Source of the DNA: Sphingopyxis sp. QXT-31
GTDB taxonomy: Bacteria; Pseudomonadota; Alphaproteobacteria; Sphingomonadales; Sphingomonadaceae
Direction of reading: 5' to 3'
Length of the DNA stretch: 64,000 nucleotides
NCBI RefSeq assembly: GCF_001984035.1
Contig: NZ_CP019449.1
Span: forward strand, 3,718,501 to 3,782,500
Shown: positions 28,378 through 37,736 of the stretch, piece after piece
Layout of the letters: each line of letters starts with the position of its first letter
Numbering within the stretch: the stretch's first letter is position 1
Translations under genes and position numbers: made by a program
Notes under the pieces: model-generated
Databases searched by the model: none
What the model saw: only the letters and a program-made list of their open reading frames with translations
What the model was told of the DNA's origin: nothing

Positions 28378-28516
28378 TAATCCTCCCTGCGGCGAAGCCG
28401 TGGGGAGGGGGACCGCCGCCGCAGGCGGTGGTGGAGGGGCAGCGACGTCGCGCCATGGCCCCTCCGTCAGCGCTTCGCGCTGCCACCTCCCCATGGCTTC
28501 GCCACAGGGAGGATTA
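28378..28516. repeat. Large dispersed palindrome, family B (copy 2, inverted)
   Basis: A 139-base element with complementary ends TAATCCTCCC and GGGAGGATTA. Its interior matches the reverse complement of the copy at 14402-14541, sharing GGGGACCGCCGCCGCAGGCG and CCCTCCGTCAGCGCTTCGCG. It lies between the IorB-like gene start and the lipoprotein stop on the minus strand. Confidence 0.85.
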
Positions 28517-28521
28517 TCGAT

Positions 28522-29121
28522 TCACCACCCCCAGGGCGCGGGCGGCGGCGGGCTCACCGGGCGGTTCCACGAAAAGCCGACCCGGAAATGCCGCCCTTCG
28601 CGCCGCAGCTCATACGCAAAGCCCAGCGGCGTCGCTTCCATCGCCCAGACGTTCGTGTTCGATACGCTGCGCCCGGTGCGGGTGAAGAGCGCGATCGATT
28701 CGGCATCGACCGGGAACGCCTGCCGCGTCGCCGTTCCTTCGTCGGCGGTGTCGCCGCCGTACATCGTCACCTCGTCGGAGGTGCCGTCGGCGTGGCGATG
28801 GTCGTGCTTCAGGCGCAGGCCCGTTTCGGTGCGCGTCACGACCCAGGTGCGCGACCGATCCCAGCCGCCCTTCGGGCCGAGCCCTTCGATGTGGAAGGGG
28901 ATTTCGATTCGGTCGGCGGTGCAGCGGCGGATATGCATCACCATCGCCTTGCCCTGCATGTCCGCGTCGGCGGCGTCATTGGTCTCGATCCGCCCGGCAT
29001 AGGCCTGCCCGCATCGCGCGGTGAGCGCAGCGAAGAAGGCCTCCTGCGGGTTCGAAGGCGCGGGGGTGGCGGCGCATCCGGCGAGCGTGGCGGCGGCGAG
29101 AAGGGCGAGGGTGCGTTTCAT
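28522..29121 (-). CDS. Putative lipoprotein
   Basis: The 199-residue product starts MKRTLALLAAATLAGCAATP, a typical lipoprotein signal with lipobox LAGC (cysteine 16). The mature part (ARCGQAYAGRIETNDAADAD, MVMHIRRCTADRIEIPFHIE, KHDHRHADGTSDEVTMYGG) is soluble and beta-rich with two further cysteines, and ends in a Pro/Trp-rich tail. Similar secreted proteins exist in sphingomonads with unknown function. The longer in-frame extension upstream of 29121 lacks a ribosome site and is ignored. Confidence 0.8.
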   Translation of the reverse strand: MKRTLALLAAATLAGCAATPAPSNPQEAFFAALTARCGQAYAGRIETNDAADADMQGKAMVMHIRRCTADRIEIPFHIEGLGPKGGWDRSRTWVVTRTETGLRLKHDHRHADGTSDEVTMYGGDTADEGTATRQAFPVDAESIALFTRTGRSVSNTNVWAMEATPLGFAYELRREGRHFRVGFSWNRPVSPPPPAPWGW

Positions 29122-29196
29122 CGCGCCCTTATGGTCGGAAATCATGTGCGAAATCCAGATAGCGTATGGGTTCGGGCGGTAGCGGACGTTCCAAGC

Positions 29197-29216
29197 CCCT
29201 CCTCTGAAGAGGAGGG
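29197..29216. repeat. Short hairpin between lipoprotein and CoA-binding protein genes
   Basis: CCCTCCTCT and AGAGGAGGG form a 9-bp stem with a 2-base loop, followed by ATTTAG. It lies in the 189-base gap upstream of the lipoprotein gene and could terminate the minus-strand transcript of the CoA-binding protein gene or be a remnant of a dispersed palindrome. Confidence 0.5.
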
Positions 29217-29310
29217 ATTTAGTGCCCGCTCCCCACCCCATCCCGTCGTCGACGGGCGTTTGCAAACGACGGAATCCGCAAAATACTCTGTACAATTCAG
29301 CCCCGCTCGA

Positions 29311-29733
29311 TCACCGCCGCAGCCCCAATCGCGGGATTTCGATCGCCGGGCAGCGGTCCATCACCACCGTCAGCCCCGCGGCCTCGGCGCGCTTCGCCGC
29401 GGCGTCGTTGATCACGCCGAGTTGGAGCCACACCGCCTTCGCGCCATGGACGATCGCTTCGTCGACCGCCGCCCCGGCGTCCTCGCTGTTGCGGAAGATA
29501 TCGACGATCTCGGCGGGCGGCTCGACATTCGCGAGATTGGCGACGACCGGCGCGCCGTGGATCGTGCTGCCGGCGTGGCCGGGGTTTACCGCGATCACGT
29601 CGTGCCCCTGCGCGACGAGAAAGGCGAGGACATGGTTCGAATCGCGCGCCGGATTGGGCGAGGCGCCGACGACCGCGATGCGGCGTGGCTGGCCCAGCAG
29701 TTCGCGGATGTCGCTGTCGTCGTTGATCGCCAT
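29311..29733 (-). CDS. CoA-binding domain protein (YccU-like)
   Basis: This 140-residue protein consists of one CoA-binding Rossmann domain (RIAVVGASPNPARDSNHVLAF, VIAVNPGHAGSTIHGAPVVA, DIFRNSEDAGAAVDEAIVHG, AVWLQLGVINDAAAKRAEAA, VMDRCPAIEIPRLGL). This is the YccU family, of unknown role. Start choice: ATG at 29736 and ATG at 29733 overlap; the second has better spacing to AAGGA. Both overlap the mrp stop, so it is cotranscribed with mrp. Confidence 0.88.
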   Translation of the reverse strand: MAINDDSDIRELLGQPRRIAVVGASPNPARDSNHVLAFLVAQGHDVIAVNPGHAGSTIHGAPVVANLANVEPPAEIVDIFRNSEDAGAAVDEAIVHGAKAVWLQLGVINDAAAKRAEAAGLTVVMDRCPAIEIPRLGLRR

Positions 29734-30710
29734 CATCTGTCCTTTCGCGCCGCGAGCCAGTCGGCGACCTTCGCCGCTATCGCGTGGAACGGCGCGCCCT
29801 GCGGATCGGTTCCGGCGGCGGGCGGCACGCCGCCGTCGCTCGCGAGCCGGATGCCCATCGACAGCGGGATACGGCCGAGGAAATCGAGCCCCATCACCTT
29901 CGCCGCCGCCTCGGCGCCGCCGCTGCCGAACGGGTCGCTGGTCTCGCCGCAATGCGGGCAGGCGTAACCCGCCATATTCTCGACCAGCCCGATCAGCGGC
30001 ACGTCGGCCTGCTCGAAAAAGGTAATCGCGCGCGTCGCGTCCATCAGCGCCAGATCCTGCGGGGTCGAAATGATGATCGCGCCCGCGGGCTTGTGCTTCT
30101 GGATCATCGTCAGCTGGACGTCGCCGGTGCCCGGCGGCAGGTCGACGACCAACGTGTCGATGTCGCCCCAGCTCGCATCGACCAATTGTTCGAGCGCGCG
30201 CCCCGCCATCGGACCGCGCCAGGCGATCGCCTGTCCGGGCGCCGCGATCTGCCCGGTCGAGAGCATCGGCACGCCGTAAGCATTGGGGACGGGCGCGAGC
30301 TTCGATCCGCGCGCCTCGGGCTTCACGCCCTCGCTGTCCATCAGCCGGGGCTGCGACGGGCCATAGATGTCGGCGTCGACGAGGCCCACCTTGACCCCTA
30401 GACGCTGGAGCGCGACCGCGAGATTGGCGGCGAGGGTCGATTTGCCGACCCCGCCCTTGCCGCTGCCGACCGCGACGATGGTCAGGCCCTTGCGTTCGGC
30501 GGTCATCGCGACGCGGACGCTGGTGACGCCCGGACGCGCGAGCAGCCCCGCGCGGATTTTCTCTTCGAGCGGTTTGCGCTCTTCCTCGGCGATCCCGGTG
30601 ACATCGAGGACGATCGCGAGCGTGCCCTCGCCGTCGAGGAAGCGGAGGCCCGAGGTGCGGCCGCCGCTGAGGTCGGTGGCGATGCTGGCGAGGGGAGCGG
30701 TGTCGGTCAT
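29733..30710 (-). CDS. mrp: Mrp/ApbC-family iron-sulfur carrier ATPase
   Basis: This 325-residue P-loop protein has an N-terminal MIP18-like part (to about 65) and the deviant Walker A GSGKGGVGKST (82-92), typical of ApbC/Nbp35/Mrp. It continues with VDADIYGPSQPRLM, DLPPGTGDVQLT and the C-terminal CxxC of YACPHCGET that binds a bridging 4Fe-4S cluster. It assembles or transfers Fe-S clusters to apo-proteins in the cytoplasm. It is divergent from hflK with about 90 bases between the starts. Confidence 0.93.
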   Translation of the reverse strand: MTDTAPLASIATDLSGGRTSGLRFLDGEGTLAIVLDVTGIAEEERKPLEEKIRAGLLARPGVTSVRVAMTAERKGLTIVAVGSGKGGVGKSTLAANLAVALQRLGVKVGLVDADIYGPSQPRLMDSEGVKPEARGSKLAPVPNAYGVPMLSTGQIAAPGQAIAWRGPMAGRALEQLVDASWGDIDTLVVDLPPGTGDVQLTMIQKHKPAGAIIISTPQDLALMDATRAITFFEQADVPLIGLVENMAGYACPHCGETSDPFGSGGAEAAAKVMGLDFLGRIPLSMGIRLASDGGVPPAAGTDPQGAPFHAIAAKVADWLAARKDR

Positions 30711-30801
30711 GCCGGTGGCAGATAAGGTCGCGCGAACCGATTGCCAGCCATTTTCGCGCGCACCCCCTGTTAATCGCGCGGCTCGCCCCTATAAAAGCGA
30801 T

Positions 30802-31983
30802 ATGAGCAACGAGAATAGCGACGTTATGGGACGCCGCGCCCTTTCGGGTGTGCGGCATTTTTTGAACCGGATCGCGACCGCGATGGCGAACAACCCCTGG
30901 GGACCCAAGGGCGGCGACGACGGGAAAGGCGACGGCGGCAGCGGCGATGGCGGCGGCAAGAAGCCCGGCCCGCGCAACCCGTGGGTCAGCCCCGATCCGG
31001 TCGACATCAACCGCGGCCGCAAGCCGCGCGGCCCCTCGGCGCTCGACGAGCTGCTGCGCAAGGGCCGCGGCAGCTTCGGCGGCGGCGACGGCGGGAGTGG
31101 CGGCGGTGGCCGCATGAACTTCGGCGATTCGGCGAAGCTGTGGAAATGGGGCGTGATCGCGCTGGTCGCGGTCTGGCTGGTCTTTTCCTCCTTCCACATC
31201 GTGCCGCCCGAAAAGGAAGGCGTCGTCGTCCGGCTCGGCAGCTATTCGCGCACCGTCGGGCCCGGCGTCAAACTCACCTGGCCCGCGCCGATCGAGACGA
31301 TGCGGCTGGAGGACGTGCGCGCGATCCGCACCATGCCGATCGGTTCGCCCAACGCCACCGATGAGAATTTCGTGCTGACGCGCGACCAGAGCCTCGTCGA
31401 CCTCGCCTATGAAGTGCGCTGGTCGGTGCGCGATCCCGAGCTGTTCTTCTTCCAGCTCGCCGACCCCGAAGGCACGATCCGCGAGGTCGCCGAAACCTCG
31501 ATGCGCGCGACCGTCGCCAATTTCGACCTGGTGTCGGCGATCGGCCCGGGGCGTGTCGACATCGAGGCGCAGGTGCAGCAGCGCATGCAGGCGTTGCTCA
31601 ACGAATATCGCGCCGGCGTCCTGATCCAGGGCATCGCGATCCGCCAGGTCGACCCGCCGAGCGCGGTCGACGAGGCGTTCAAGGCGGTGACCGCCGCGCA
31701 GCAGCAGCGCGAATCGGCGATCAACGAGGCGCGCGCCTATGAGGCGCAAGTCTTGGAAGGCGCGCGCGGCCAGACCGCGGCGTTCGACAAGATTTACGAG
31801 CAGTATAAATTGTCGCCGCAGGTGACGCGCCAGCGGCTTTATTACGAAACGATGGAGCGCGTCTTGTCGAACGTCGACAAGACGATCGTCGAGGCGCGCG
31901 GGGTGACCCCCTATCTGCCGCTTCCCGAGGTGCAGCGCCGGATGCCCCCGGCCACCGAACCCGCCCCGAAGGGAGGCCAGTGA
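30802..31983 (+). CDS. hflK: FtsH protease modulator HflK
   Basis: The 393-residue HflK has a Gly/Lys-rich cytoplasmic head (PWGPKGGDDGKG), a membrane segment (WGVIALVAVWLVFSSFHIVP, about 115-134) and the SPFH/band 7 domain (EGVVVRLGSYSRTVGPGVKL to about 330). A charged coiled tail ends in PATEPAPKGGQ. With HflC it forms the large periplasm-facing cage around FtsH that limits membrane-protein degradation. The start is uncertain: ATG at 30802, or 30883 (MANNPWGPKGG), which looks more like the usual HflK amino end. The stop overlaps the hflC ATG by one base. Confidence 0.92.
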   Translation: MSNENSDVMGRRALSGVRHFLNRIATAMANNPWGPKGGDDGKGDGGSGDGGGKKPGPRNPWVSPDPVDINRGRKPRGPSALDELLRKGRGSFGGGDGGSGGGGRMNFGDSAKLWKWGVIALVAVWLVFSSFHIVPPEKEGVVVRLGSYSRTVGPGVKLTWPAPIETMRLEDVRAIRTMPIGSPNATDENFVLTRDQSLVDLAYEVRWSVRDPELFFFQLADPEGTIREVAETSMRATVANFDLVSAIGPGRVDIEAQVQQRMQALLNEYRAGVLIQGIAIRQVDPPSAVDEAFKAVTAAQQQRESAINEARAYEAQVLEGARGQTAAFDKIYEQYKLSPQVTRQRLYYETMERVLSNVDKTIVEARGVTPYLPLPEVQRRMPPATEPAPKGGQ

Positions 31984-32834
31984 TGTTCGAGAATCTGACC
32001 CAGCGCCCGATGCGCCTGCTGATCGGCATCATCGTCCTGCTCGTCGTCCTGTCGCAGACGCTGGCCATCGTGCCCGAGGACAAGCAGGCGCTGGTACTGC
32101 GCTTCGGCGAGATCGAGCGGACCAAGAATGTCTATCGCGACGGCGAGCAGTTCGGCCGCTCGGGCGCGGGGCCGCTGATCCGCGTGCCCTTTACCGACAG
32201 CGTCCAGTTCATCGACAAACGCGTGCTCGGCGTGAACATGGAGCGCCAGCAGGTGCTCTCGACCGACCAGCAGCGCCTGCAGGTCGACGCCTTCGCGCGC
32301 TTCCGCATCACCAACCCGGTGCGCATGTACACCGCGATCCGCACCGAGGAGCGGCTGCAGCAGCAGCTGGCGACGATCCTCGGCTCGTCGCTGCGCAACG
32401 AACTCGGCAAGCGCACCTTCGCGACCTTGCTGTCGCCCGAGCGCGGCGCGGTGATGGACAATATCCAGGTCGCGCTCAACCGCGAGGCGAACAAATATGG
32501 CGCCGAGGTCATCGACGTGCGGATCAAGCGCGCCGACCTGCCCGAGGGCGAGACGCTGCAATTGGCGTTCAATCGCATGCGTACCGCGCGCCAGCAGGTC
32601 GCGACCGCGATCCGCGCCGAGGGGCAGAAGGAAGCGGCGATCATCCGCGGTAATGCCGACGGCGAGGCCGCGCGCATCTATGCCGAAAGCTTCGGCAAGG
32701 ATCCCGAATTCTACGACTTCTACCGCGCGATGCAGAGTTATCAGCAGACCTTCCTGGGCGAGAACAACCAGGGCGGGACATCGGTGATCCTGTCGGCGGA
32801 CAATGAATATCTGCGCCGCTTCCGCGGCAACTGA
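31983..32834 (+). CDS. hflC: FtsH protease modulator HflC
   Basis: The 283-residue HflC has a membrane segment at 10-28 (MRLLIGIIVLLVVLSQTLAI) followed by the SPFH domain (EDKQALVLRFGEIERT, VPFTDSVQFIDKRVLG, RFRITNPVRMY) and a coiled helix with EGQKEAAIIRGNADGEAARI. It partners HflK in the same operon. GGGAGG precedes the start codon, which overlaps the hflK stop (TGATG). Confidence 0.95.
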   Translation: MFENLTQRPMRLLIGIIVLLVVLSQTLAIVPEDKQALVLRFGEIERTKNVYRDGEQFGRSGAGPLIRVPFTDSVQFIDKRVLGVNMERQQVLSTDQQRLQVDAFARFRITNPVRMYTAIRTEERLQQQLATILGSSLRNELGKRTFATLLSPERGAVMDNIQVALNREANKYGAEVIDVRIKRADLPEGETLQLAFNRMRTARQQVATAIRAEGQKEAAIIRGNADGEAARIYAESFGKDPEFYDFYRAMQSYQQTFLGENNQGGTSVILSADNEYLRRFRGN

Positions 32835-32863
32835 CCCAGCGGCTGAACGGCGCCTGCAAGGCT

Positions 32864-32890
32864 CGTTCATGTTCAATCGCCGTTCAGCCA
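32864..32890 (+). promoter_or_regulatory. Direct repeats GTTCA upstream of degP
   Basis: GTTCA occurs at 32865, 32871 and 32882; the last two are 11 bases apart (GTTCAATCGCCGTTCAG). Eleven-base direct repeats are typical of tandem binding by OmpR-type response regulators. The whole also forms a 12-bp inverted repeat (GGCTGAACGGCG at 32841-32852 with 32878-32889). It lies 63-89 bases ahead of the degP start, a plausible promoter position. A similar repeat precedes the gene at 42056. Confidence 0.4.
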
Positions 32891-32952
32891 CGGCGAAGCA
32901 GACAAATGCCGCCGGGGTAAGCGTTTTTAAGTTCAGAAAAGGAATTTCGATC

Positions 32953-34455
32953 GTGCGTTATGTTTATGGCATCACTTCGGCTCTGCTGGCGGGTGGCACG
33001 GCGCTGGCGCTGGTCACTCAGTCCCCCGTCGGCGCGCAGGTCGCGCAGAATGAATCGAGCGAAATCGCCAAGGTCGTCCCGCGGTCGGGCGCGCCCGAAA
33101 GCTTCGCCGACCTCGTCGAGCAGCTCCAGCCCGCGGTGGTCAACATCTCGACCAAGCAGGAGGTGACGCTCGGCGTCCGGCTCAATCCCTTCGCGGGCAC
33201 GCGCGAGCCGATCACGCAGGAACAGCAGGGCGGCGGCTCGGGCTTCCTGATCTCGGCCGACGGCTATATCGTCACCAACAACCACGTCATCTCGGGCGGC
33301 CCGCGCGGCGAGGCGGTGAACGAGGTGACGGTCACGCTCACCAACCGCAAGGAATATAAGGCGAAGATCGTCGGCCGCGACCCGGCGTCGGACCTCGCGC
33401 TGCTCAAGATCGAAGCGACCGGGCTTCCGTTCGTCAAATTCGCCACCGGCAGCGACGCGCGCGTCGGCGACTGGGTCGTCGCGATCGGCAACCCCTTGGG
33501 CCTCGGCTCGACGGTGACCGCGGGCATCATCTCGGCCGTGCAGCGCAACCTGGGGCAGGGCGGCGCCTATGACCGCTATATCCAGACCGATACCGCGATC
33601 AACCGCGGCAATTCGGGCGGCCCGCTGTTCGACCTGCAGGGCAATGTCGTCGGCATCAACAACATGCTGATCTCGCCCGTCGGCGCGAACATCGGCGTCA
33701 ATTTCGCCATCCCCGCCGACGCCGCGATCCCGGTGATCGACGCGCTGAAGGCCGGCCAGGCGGTCGAGCGCGGCTATCTTGGCATCGGCATCACGCCGGT
33801 CGACGAGGATATGGCGGCGGCACTGGGCCTGCCCAAGGACCGCGGCGAGCGCATCGGCCGCATCGAACCCGGCGAGGCGGGCGAAAAAGCGGGGCTCAAG
33901 CGCGGCGACGTCGTGACCAGGGTCAACGGCCAGGAAGTCACGCCGCAGCAGACGCTCTCCTACATCGTCGCGCGCGTCAAACCCGGCACGCGCATCCCGC
34001 TCGAGGTGATCCGCGACGGCAAGACGATGACGATCAACGCCGTCGTCGGCAAGCGCCCGCCCGAGGAACAGCTCGCGGGCTCGACCTTCGACCCCGAGGA
34101 CGAGCAGGCGCTGCCCGACGATCCGGCGGGCGCCGCCGACACCGCGATCCAGAACGAGCTCGGCCTGTCGGTGCAGCCGCTGACCGCCGACATCGCGCGC
34201 GCGATCGGCGTCGACCCGAGTGCCAAGGGCCTCGTCATCGGCGCGGTCGCGGGCACCAGCGACGCGGGCCGCAAGGGCATCCGCCGCGGCGACGTGATCC
34301 TGAGCGCGGGTAACGCCCGCACCCCGGTGACGACCGCCGAGGCGCTGGCCAAGGTCGTCGCCGACACCAAGGCGGCGGGCCGCGACGCGGTGCTCGTCGA
34401 AATCCTGCGCCGCGGCGGCCCCTCGGCCGACGTCGCGCTGCGGATCAAGCGCTAA
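32953..34455 (+). CDS. degP: Periplasmic serine endoprotease DegP/HtrA (Do family)
   Basis: The GTG at 32953 with AAGGA upstream gives 500 residues: a signal peptide (MRYVYGITSALLAGGTALAL...GAQ), a trypsin-like domain with H111 (TNNHVIS), D147 (ASDLALLK) and S221 (GNSGGP), then two PDZ domains (about 280-370 and 395-495). It degrades or refolds misfolded envelope proteins. Lying just after hflKC, it forms an envelope quality-control block, but its own leader with repeats suggests an independent, stress-responsive promoter. A strong terminator follows. Confidence 0.95.
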   Translation: MRYVYGITSALLAGGTALALVTQSPVGAQVAQNESSEIAKVVPRSGAPESFADLVEQLQPAVVNISTKQEVTLGVRLNPFAGTREPITQEQQGGGSGFLISADGYIVTNNHVISGGPRGEAVNEVTVTLTNRKEYKAKIVGRDPASDLALLKIEATGLPFVKFATGSDARVGDWVVAIGNPLGLGSTVTAGIISAVQRNLGQGGAYDRYIQTDTAINRGNSGGPLFDLQGNVVGINNMLISPVGANIGVNFAIPADAAIPVIDALKAGQAVERGYLGIGITPVDEDMAAALGLPKDRGERIGRIEPGEAGEKAGLKRGDVVTRVNGQEVTPQQTLSYIVARVKPGTRIPLEVIRDGKTMTINAVVGKRPPEEQLAGSTFDPEDEQALPDDPAGAADTAIQNELGLSVQPLTADIARAIGVDPSAKGLVIGAVAGTSDAGRKGIRRGDVILSAGNARTPVTTAEALAKVVADTKAAGRDAVLVEILRRGGPSADVALRIKR

Positions 34456-34484
34456 GCTCTTTCCCCCCGGGGAGAGCCGAAGAG

Positions 34485-34524
34485 CGGGCGCCGCGACCCC
34501 ATGGGTCCGGCGCCCGTTTTTCTT
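34485..34524 (+). terminator. Intrinsic terminator after degP
   Basis: CGGGCGCCG (34485-34493) pairs with CGGCGCCCG (34508-34516), with an inner ACCC/GGGT stem, followed by TTTTTCTTT. This is a standard rho-independent terminator starting 30 bases after the degP stop. Confidence 0.88.
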
Positions 34525-34580
34525 TGCGCGCGGCGCGCATTGTTCCTATTATGTTCCTACAACGAATCGGGAGAGAAGAG

Positions 34581-34949
34581 ATGATCGGATATGTGACGCT
34601 GGGGACGCAGGATCTCGCGAAAGCGGCGGTCTTCTACGATGCCATCGCGGGCGAGCTCGAAACGCCGCGGATGATGGAGTTCGACGGCTTCATCGCCTGG
34701 GGCAAGCCGGGCGGCGGCGCGGGGATCGGACTGACCAAGCCCTTCGACGGCAATGCCGCGAGCGTCGGCAACGGCGTGATGGTCGCGCTCGAGGCGAAGG
34801 ACAAGGAACAGGTCCACCGCCTCTACGACCTCGCGCTGGCGAACGGCGGCACCTGCGAAGGTCCCCCGGGACCGCGCGGCGAGGGTTTCTATGCCGGCTA
34901 TTTTCGCGACCCGGACGGCAACAAGCTCAACGCCTTCGTCATGGGGTGA
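34581..34949 (+). CDS. VOC (glyoxalase/bleomycin resistance) family protein
   Basis: This 122-residue single-module vicinal-oxygen-chelate protein reads MIGYVTLGTQDLAKAAVFYD, then FIAWGKPGGGAGIGLTKPFD, MVALEAKDKEQVHRLYDLAL and GFYAGYFRDPDGNKLNAFVM. The final DPDGNKL is the usual VOC signature. The ATG at 34581 follows GGGAGAGAAGAG. The reaction is not predictable; such small proteins are commonly annotated as glyoxalase-like. Confidence 0.88.
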   Translation: MIGYVTLGTQDLAKAAVFYDAIAGELETPRMMEFDGFIAWGKPGGGAGIGLTKPFDGNAASVGNGVMVALEAKDKEQVHRLYDLALANGGTCEGPPGPRGEGFYAGYFRDPDGNKLNAFVMG

Positions 34950-35013
34950 AGGACGCGGCTTGGTCTCGGGCTAGGCTGGCCCCATTTCGCGCGTTCCGAT
35001 AGGGACGCGGGCG

Positions 35014-35577
35014 ATGGCGCGTGACTTTTACCAGCTGTTCGAAACCGCCGCGGGCGTCGCCGCGATCGGCTGGAACGGCGTGGGCGTCGCCAGCTTTCGC
35101 CTGCCCGCGCCAGATGCGTGCGAGAGCGAACGCTCGCTGCTGAACCGCCGGCCCGGCGCAGTGCGCGTCGCGCCGCCGCCCGAGGTACGCGCGGTGATCG
35201 ATATGGCCATCCGCTATTTCGCCGGCGAGCGTATCGATTTCACCGGCGTCCCGGTCGACCCGGCGGTGCAGGACGCCGAATTCGCCGACATCTACCGCCG
35301 CGTGCGCGCGCTCGGCTGGGGCGAGACGACGACCTATGGCGCCGTCGCGCAGGCGCTCGGCCACGGCCCCGAATATGCGCGCGACGTCGGCCAGGCGATG
35401 GCGCGCAACCCCGTCCCGCTGATCGTCCCCTGCCACCGCGTCACCGCCGCCGGCGGCCGCATCGGCGGCTTCTCGGCGCCCGGCGGCTCGCAGTCGAAGG
35501 CGGCGATGCTCGCGCTCGAGGGCGTCGTGCCGGATGCCCCGGTCGCGGTGCCGGCGCAGCGGGGGTTTGATTTCTAG
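35014..35577 (+). CDS. ogt: Methylated-DNA--protein-cysteine methyltransferase
   Basis: This 187-residue alkyltransferase removes O6-methyl groups from guanine onto its own cysteine, C140 in IVPCHRV. GWGETTTYGAVAQALG is the DNA-binding helix-turn-helix and GGFSAPGG the active-site loop; the N-terminal ribonuclease H-like domain is short. There is no Ada-type zinc or AraC domain, so it is the constitutive Ogt kind. It is monocistronic, followed by a dispersed palindrome. Confidence 0.92.
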   Translation: MARDFYQLFETAAGVAAIGWNGVGVASFRLPAPDACESERSLLNRRPGAVRVAPPPEVRAVIDMAIRYFAGERIDFTGVPVDPAVQDAEFADIYRRVRALGWGETTTYGAVAQALGHGPEYARDVGQAMARNPVPLIVPCHRVTAAGGRIGGFSAPGGSQSKAAMLALEGVVPDAPVAVPAQRGFDF

Positions 35578-35656
35578 GCGAACGGTCGCTGTAAGCGCTG
35601 GCAAGCATGGTCCGGATGGTCCGGTTTCGGGCGATTGCTGCCGTTCGCAGGGTTAT

Positions 35657-35820
35657 GCTCTCTCCCCTTGAGGGGATAGATATGCGGCTTGGCAGCCTGC
35701 TGCCTAGCCGGAGTTGAGAGGGGTTTCCGACCGCCAGAGGCGTCCAAGCACCCCTCTCCAAGCTTCGCTAGCTCCTGACGGAGCAAGCTGCGCTATCCTC
35801 TCCCCTCAAGGGGAGAGGGC
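35657..35820. repeat. Dispersed palindrome with CTCTCCCCTTGAGGGG ends
   Basis: The element begins CTCTCCCCTTGAGGGGATAG and ends CTATCCTCTCCCCTCAAGGG, so the outer arms are complementary and each arm is itself a hairpin. It occupies the first part of a 563-base gap between ogt and the HerA-like gene. The rest of the gap (35821-36140) shows only a TATCCGG/CCGGATA inverted repeat at 35879-35912 and no coding region I can support. Confidence 0.75.
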
Positions 35821-36140
35821 TTTACGGCAGCTTCCCACCCTGAAGCCGCCGAACCATGCAAAAAACTTCTTTCCTACATTATCCGGCTGTGCCAGCCTTC
35901 ATCTAACCGGATAGAAGCGGTCGCTGCCCGGCTTGCCAGTGCGACCACGACGCGCGCGCAGGGCTGAACTTTACTGAACTTTGGCGTATCGCGCGGCCTT
36001 TGCGCCGACCCGATACAAGCCCGGACAACGAAAGAGGGGCAGAGGCTTACGCCCTGAGGCCACCCGCGCTCTTGCCGATTGCCTGTGCTTTCGCCGCGTT
36101 CTAGACCGGGGCCAGGCTTGGACCAGCGGAGGAAAGCAGC

Positions 36141-37736
36141 GTGAGCGACGGCAGCACGGCCAGCGAAATCTATATCGGGCTCGGCGGCGGCGGGGCCGCG
36201 GACGGCGCGCGCCAGTCGCTGGTGCTCAAGCGCGCGAACCGGCACGGGCTGATTGCCGGCGCGACCGGGACCGGCAAGACGGTGACGCTGCAGGGGCTGG
36301 CCGAGGGTTTCTCCGCGGTCGGCGTGCCGGTGTTCGTCGCCGACGTGAAGGGCGACCTTGCGGGCATGGCGATGGCGGGCAGCCCGACGTCGAAGATGCA
36401 CGAGATTTTCGCGAAGCGCGCGACCGAGATCGGCGACAGCGAATGGGCGTATCGCGACAATCCGGTGATCTTCTGGGACCTGTTCGGCGAACAGGGCCAC
36501 CCCATCCGCACGACGATTTCCGAAATGGGCCCGCTGTTGCTCGCACGGCTGATGGGGCTCAACGAGGTGCAGGAGGGCGTGCTCGCGATCGCCTTCCGCA
36601 TCGCCGACGAACAGAATCTGCTGCTGCTCGATTTGGGCGACCTGCAGGCGATGCTCGCCTGGTGCGCGCAGAACGCCGACGAGCTGACGGTCAAATATGG
36701 CAATGTGTCGAAGGCTACCGTGGGGACGATCCAGCGGCAATTGCTGACGCTCGAAAGCCAGGGCGGCGACCATTTCTTCGGCGAGCCCGCGCTCGATATC
36801 CAGGACATGATCCGCAGCGACGAGAGCGGCCGCGGCTACATCAACATCCTCGCCGCCGACAAATTGATGGCGAGCCCCAAGCTCTATGCGACCTTCCTCC
36901 TCTGGCTGCTCAGCGAGATGTTCGAGACGCTTCCCGAGGTCGGCGCCCCCGACAAGCCCAAGCTCGTCTTCTTCTTCGACGAGGCGCATTTGCTCTTCGA
37001 CGACGCACCGCCCGCGCTCGCCGAGAAGATCGAGCAGGTCGTGCGCCTGATCCGCTCGAAGGGCGTCGGCGTCTATTTCGTGACGCAGAACCCGATCGAC
37101 ATTCCCGAAGATGTCGCGGGCCAGCTCGGCAACCGCGTCCAGCATGCGCTGCGTGCCTTCACCCCGCGCGACCAGAAGGCCGTGAAAGCGGCGGCCGACA
37201 CCTTCCGCCCCAACCCCAAGGTCGATGTCGCGCGCGAGATCACCGAACTCAAGGTCGGCGAGGCGCTCGTCTCGCTGCTGATGCCCGACGGCGCGCCGTC
37301 GCCGGTCGAGCGCACCCTGATCAAGCCGCCCTGCTCGCGCGCCGGGCCGCTCGACGCCAAGGAACGCGCGATCATCAAGTCGATCTCGCCGGTCGAGGGC
37401 AAATACGACACCGCGGTCGACCGCGAGAGCGCCGAGGAGCTGCTCGCCGCCAAGGCCGAGCAGGCGCAGGCCGCCGCGGTCGAGGCCAAGGCGCAGGAGG
37501 AGGCGGATAAGCAGGCCGCCATCGCCGCGAAGGAAGAGGCGAAGCGCAAGGTCGCCGAGGAGAAGGTCCGGCTGCAACAGGAAAAGGCGGCGGCACGCGA
37601 GGCCGCGAAGCCGAGCTTCGCCGAGAAGATGGTCGAATCGGCGGCGCGCTCGGCGGCGACCAACCTCGGGCGGCAGGTCGCGGGCAAGTTCGGCGGCCAG
37701 CTGATGCGCGGCATATTGGGCAGCCTGTTCAAATGA
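36141..37736 (+). CDS. HerA-like DUF853 P-loop ATPase
   Basis: The GTG start at 36141, with GGAGGAAA upstream, gives 531 residues. Walker A is GATGTGKT (40-47) and Walker B is [12 protein letters not shown] (about 275-286). The sensor FVTQNP and the stretch [20 protein letters not shown] are typical of the DUF853/HerA-FtsK group. The last 100 residues are a highly charged Ala/Glu/Lys coiled coil and an Arg/Gly tail. These proteins are thought to move DNA; the partner NurA nuclease is not adjacent. The next gene overlaps its stop by four bases. Confidence 0.85.
   Translation: MSDGSTASEIYIGLGGGGAADGARQSLVLKRANRHGLIAGATGTGKTVTLQGLAEGFSAVGVPVFVADVKGDLAGMAMAGSPTSKMHEIFAKRATEIGDSEWAYRDNPVIFWDLFGEQGHPIRTTISEMGPLLLARLMGLNEVQEGVLAIAFRIADEQNLLLLDLGDLQAMLAWCAQNADELTVKYGNVSKATVGTIQRQLLTLESQGGDHFFGEPALDIQDMIRSDESGRGYINILAADKLMASPKLYATFLLWLLSEMFETLPEVGAPDKPKLVFFFDEAHLLFDDAPPALAEKIEQVVRLIRSKGVGVYFVTQNPIDIPEDVAGQLGNRVQHALRAFTPRDQKAVKAAADTFRPNPKVDVAREITELKVGEALVSLLMPDGAPSPVERTLIKPPCSRAGPLDAKERAIIKSISPVEGKYDTAVDRESAEELLAAKAEQAQAAAVEAKAQEEADKQAAIAAKEEAKRKVAEEKVRLQQEKAAAREAAKPSFAEKMVESAARSAATNLGRQVAGKFGGQLMRGILGSLFK

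Noticed and set aside
29257..29268. CGTTTGCAAACG palindrome, like a LacI-type operator
   Set aside because: It lies in a gap with no LacI-regulated gene nearby and no promoter near it; a 12-base palindrome alone is not enough.
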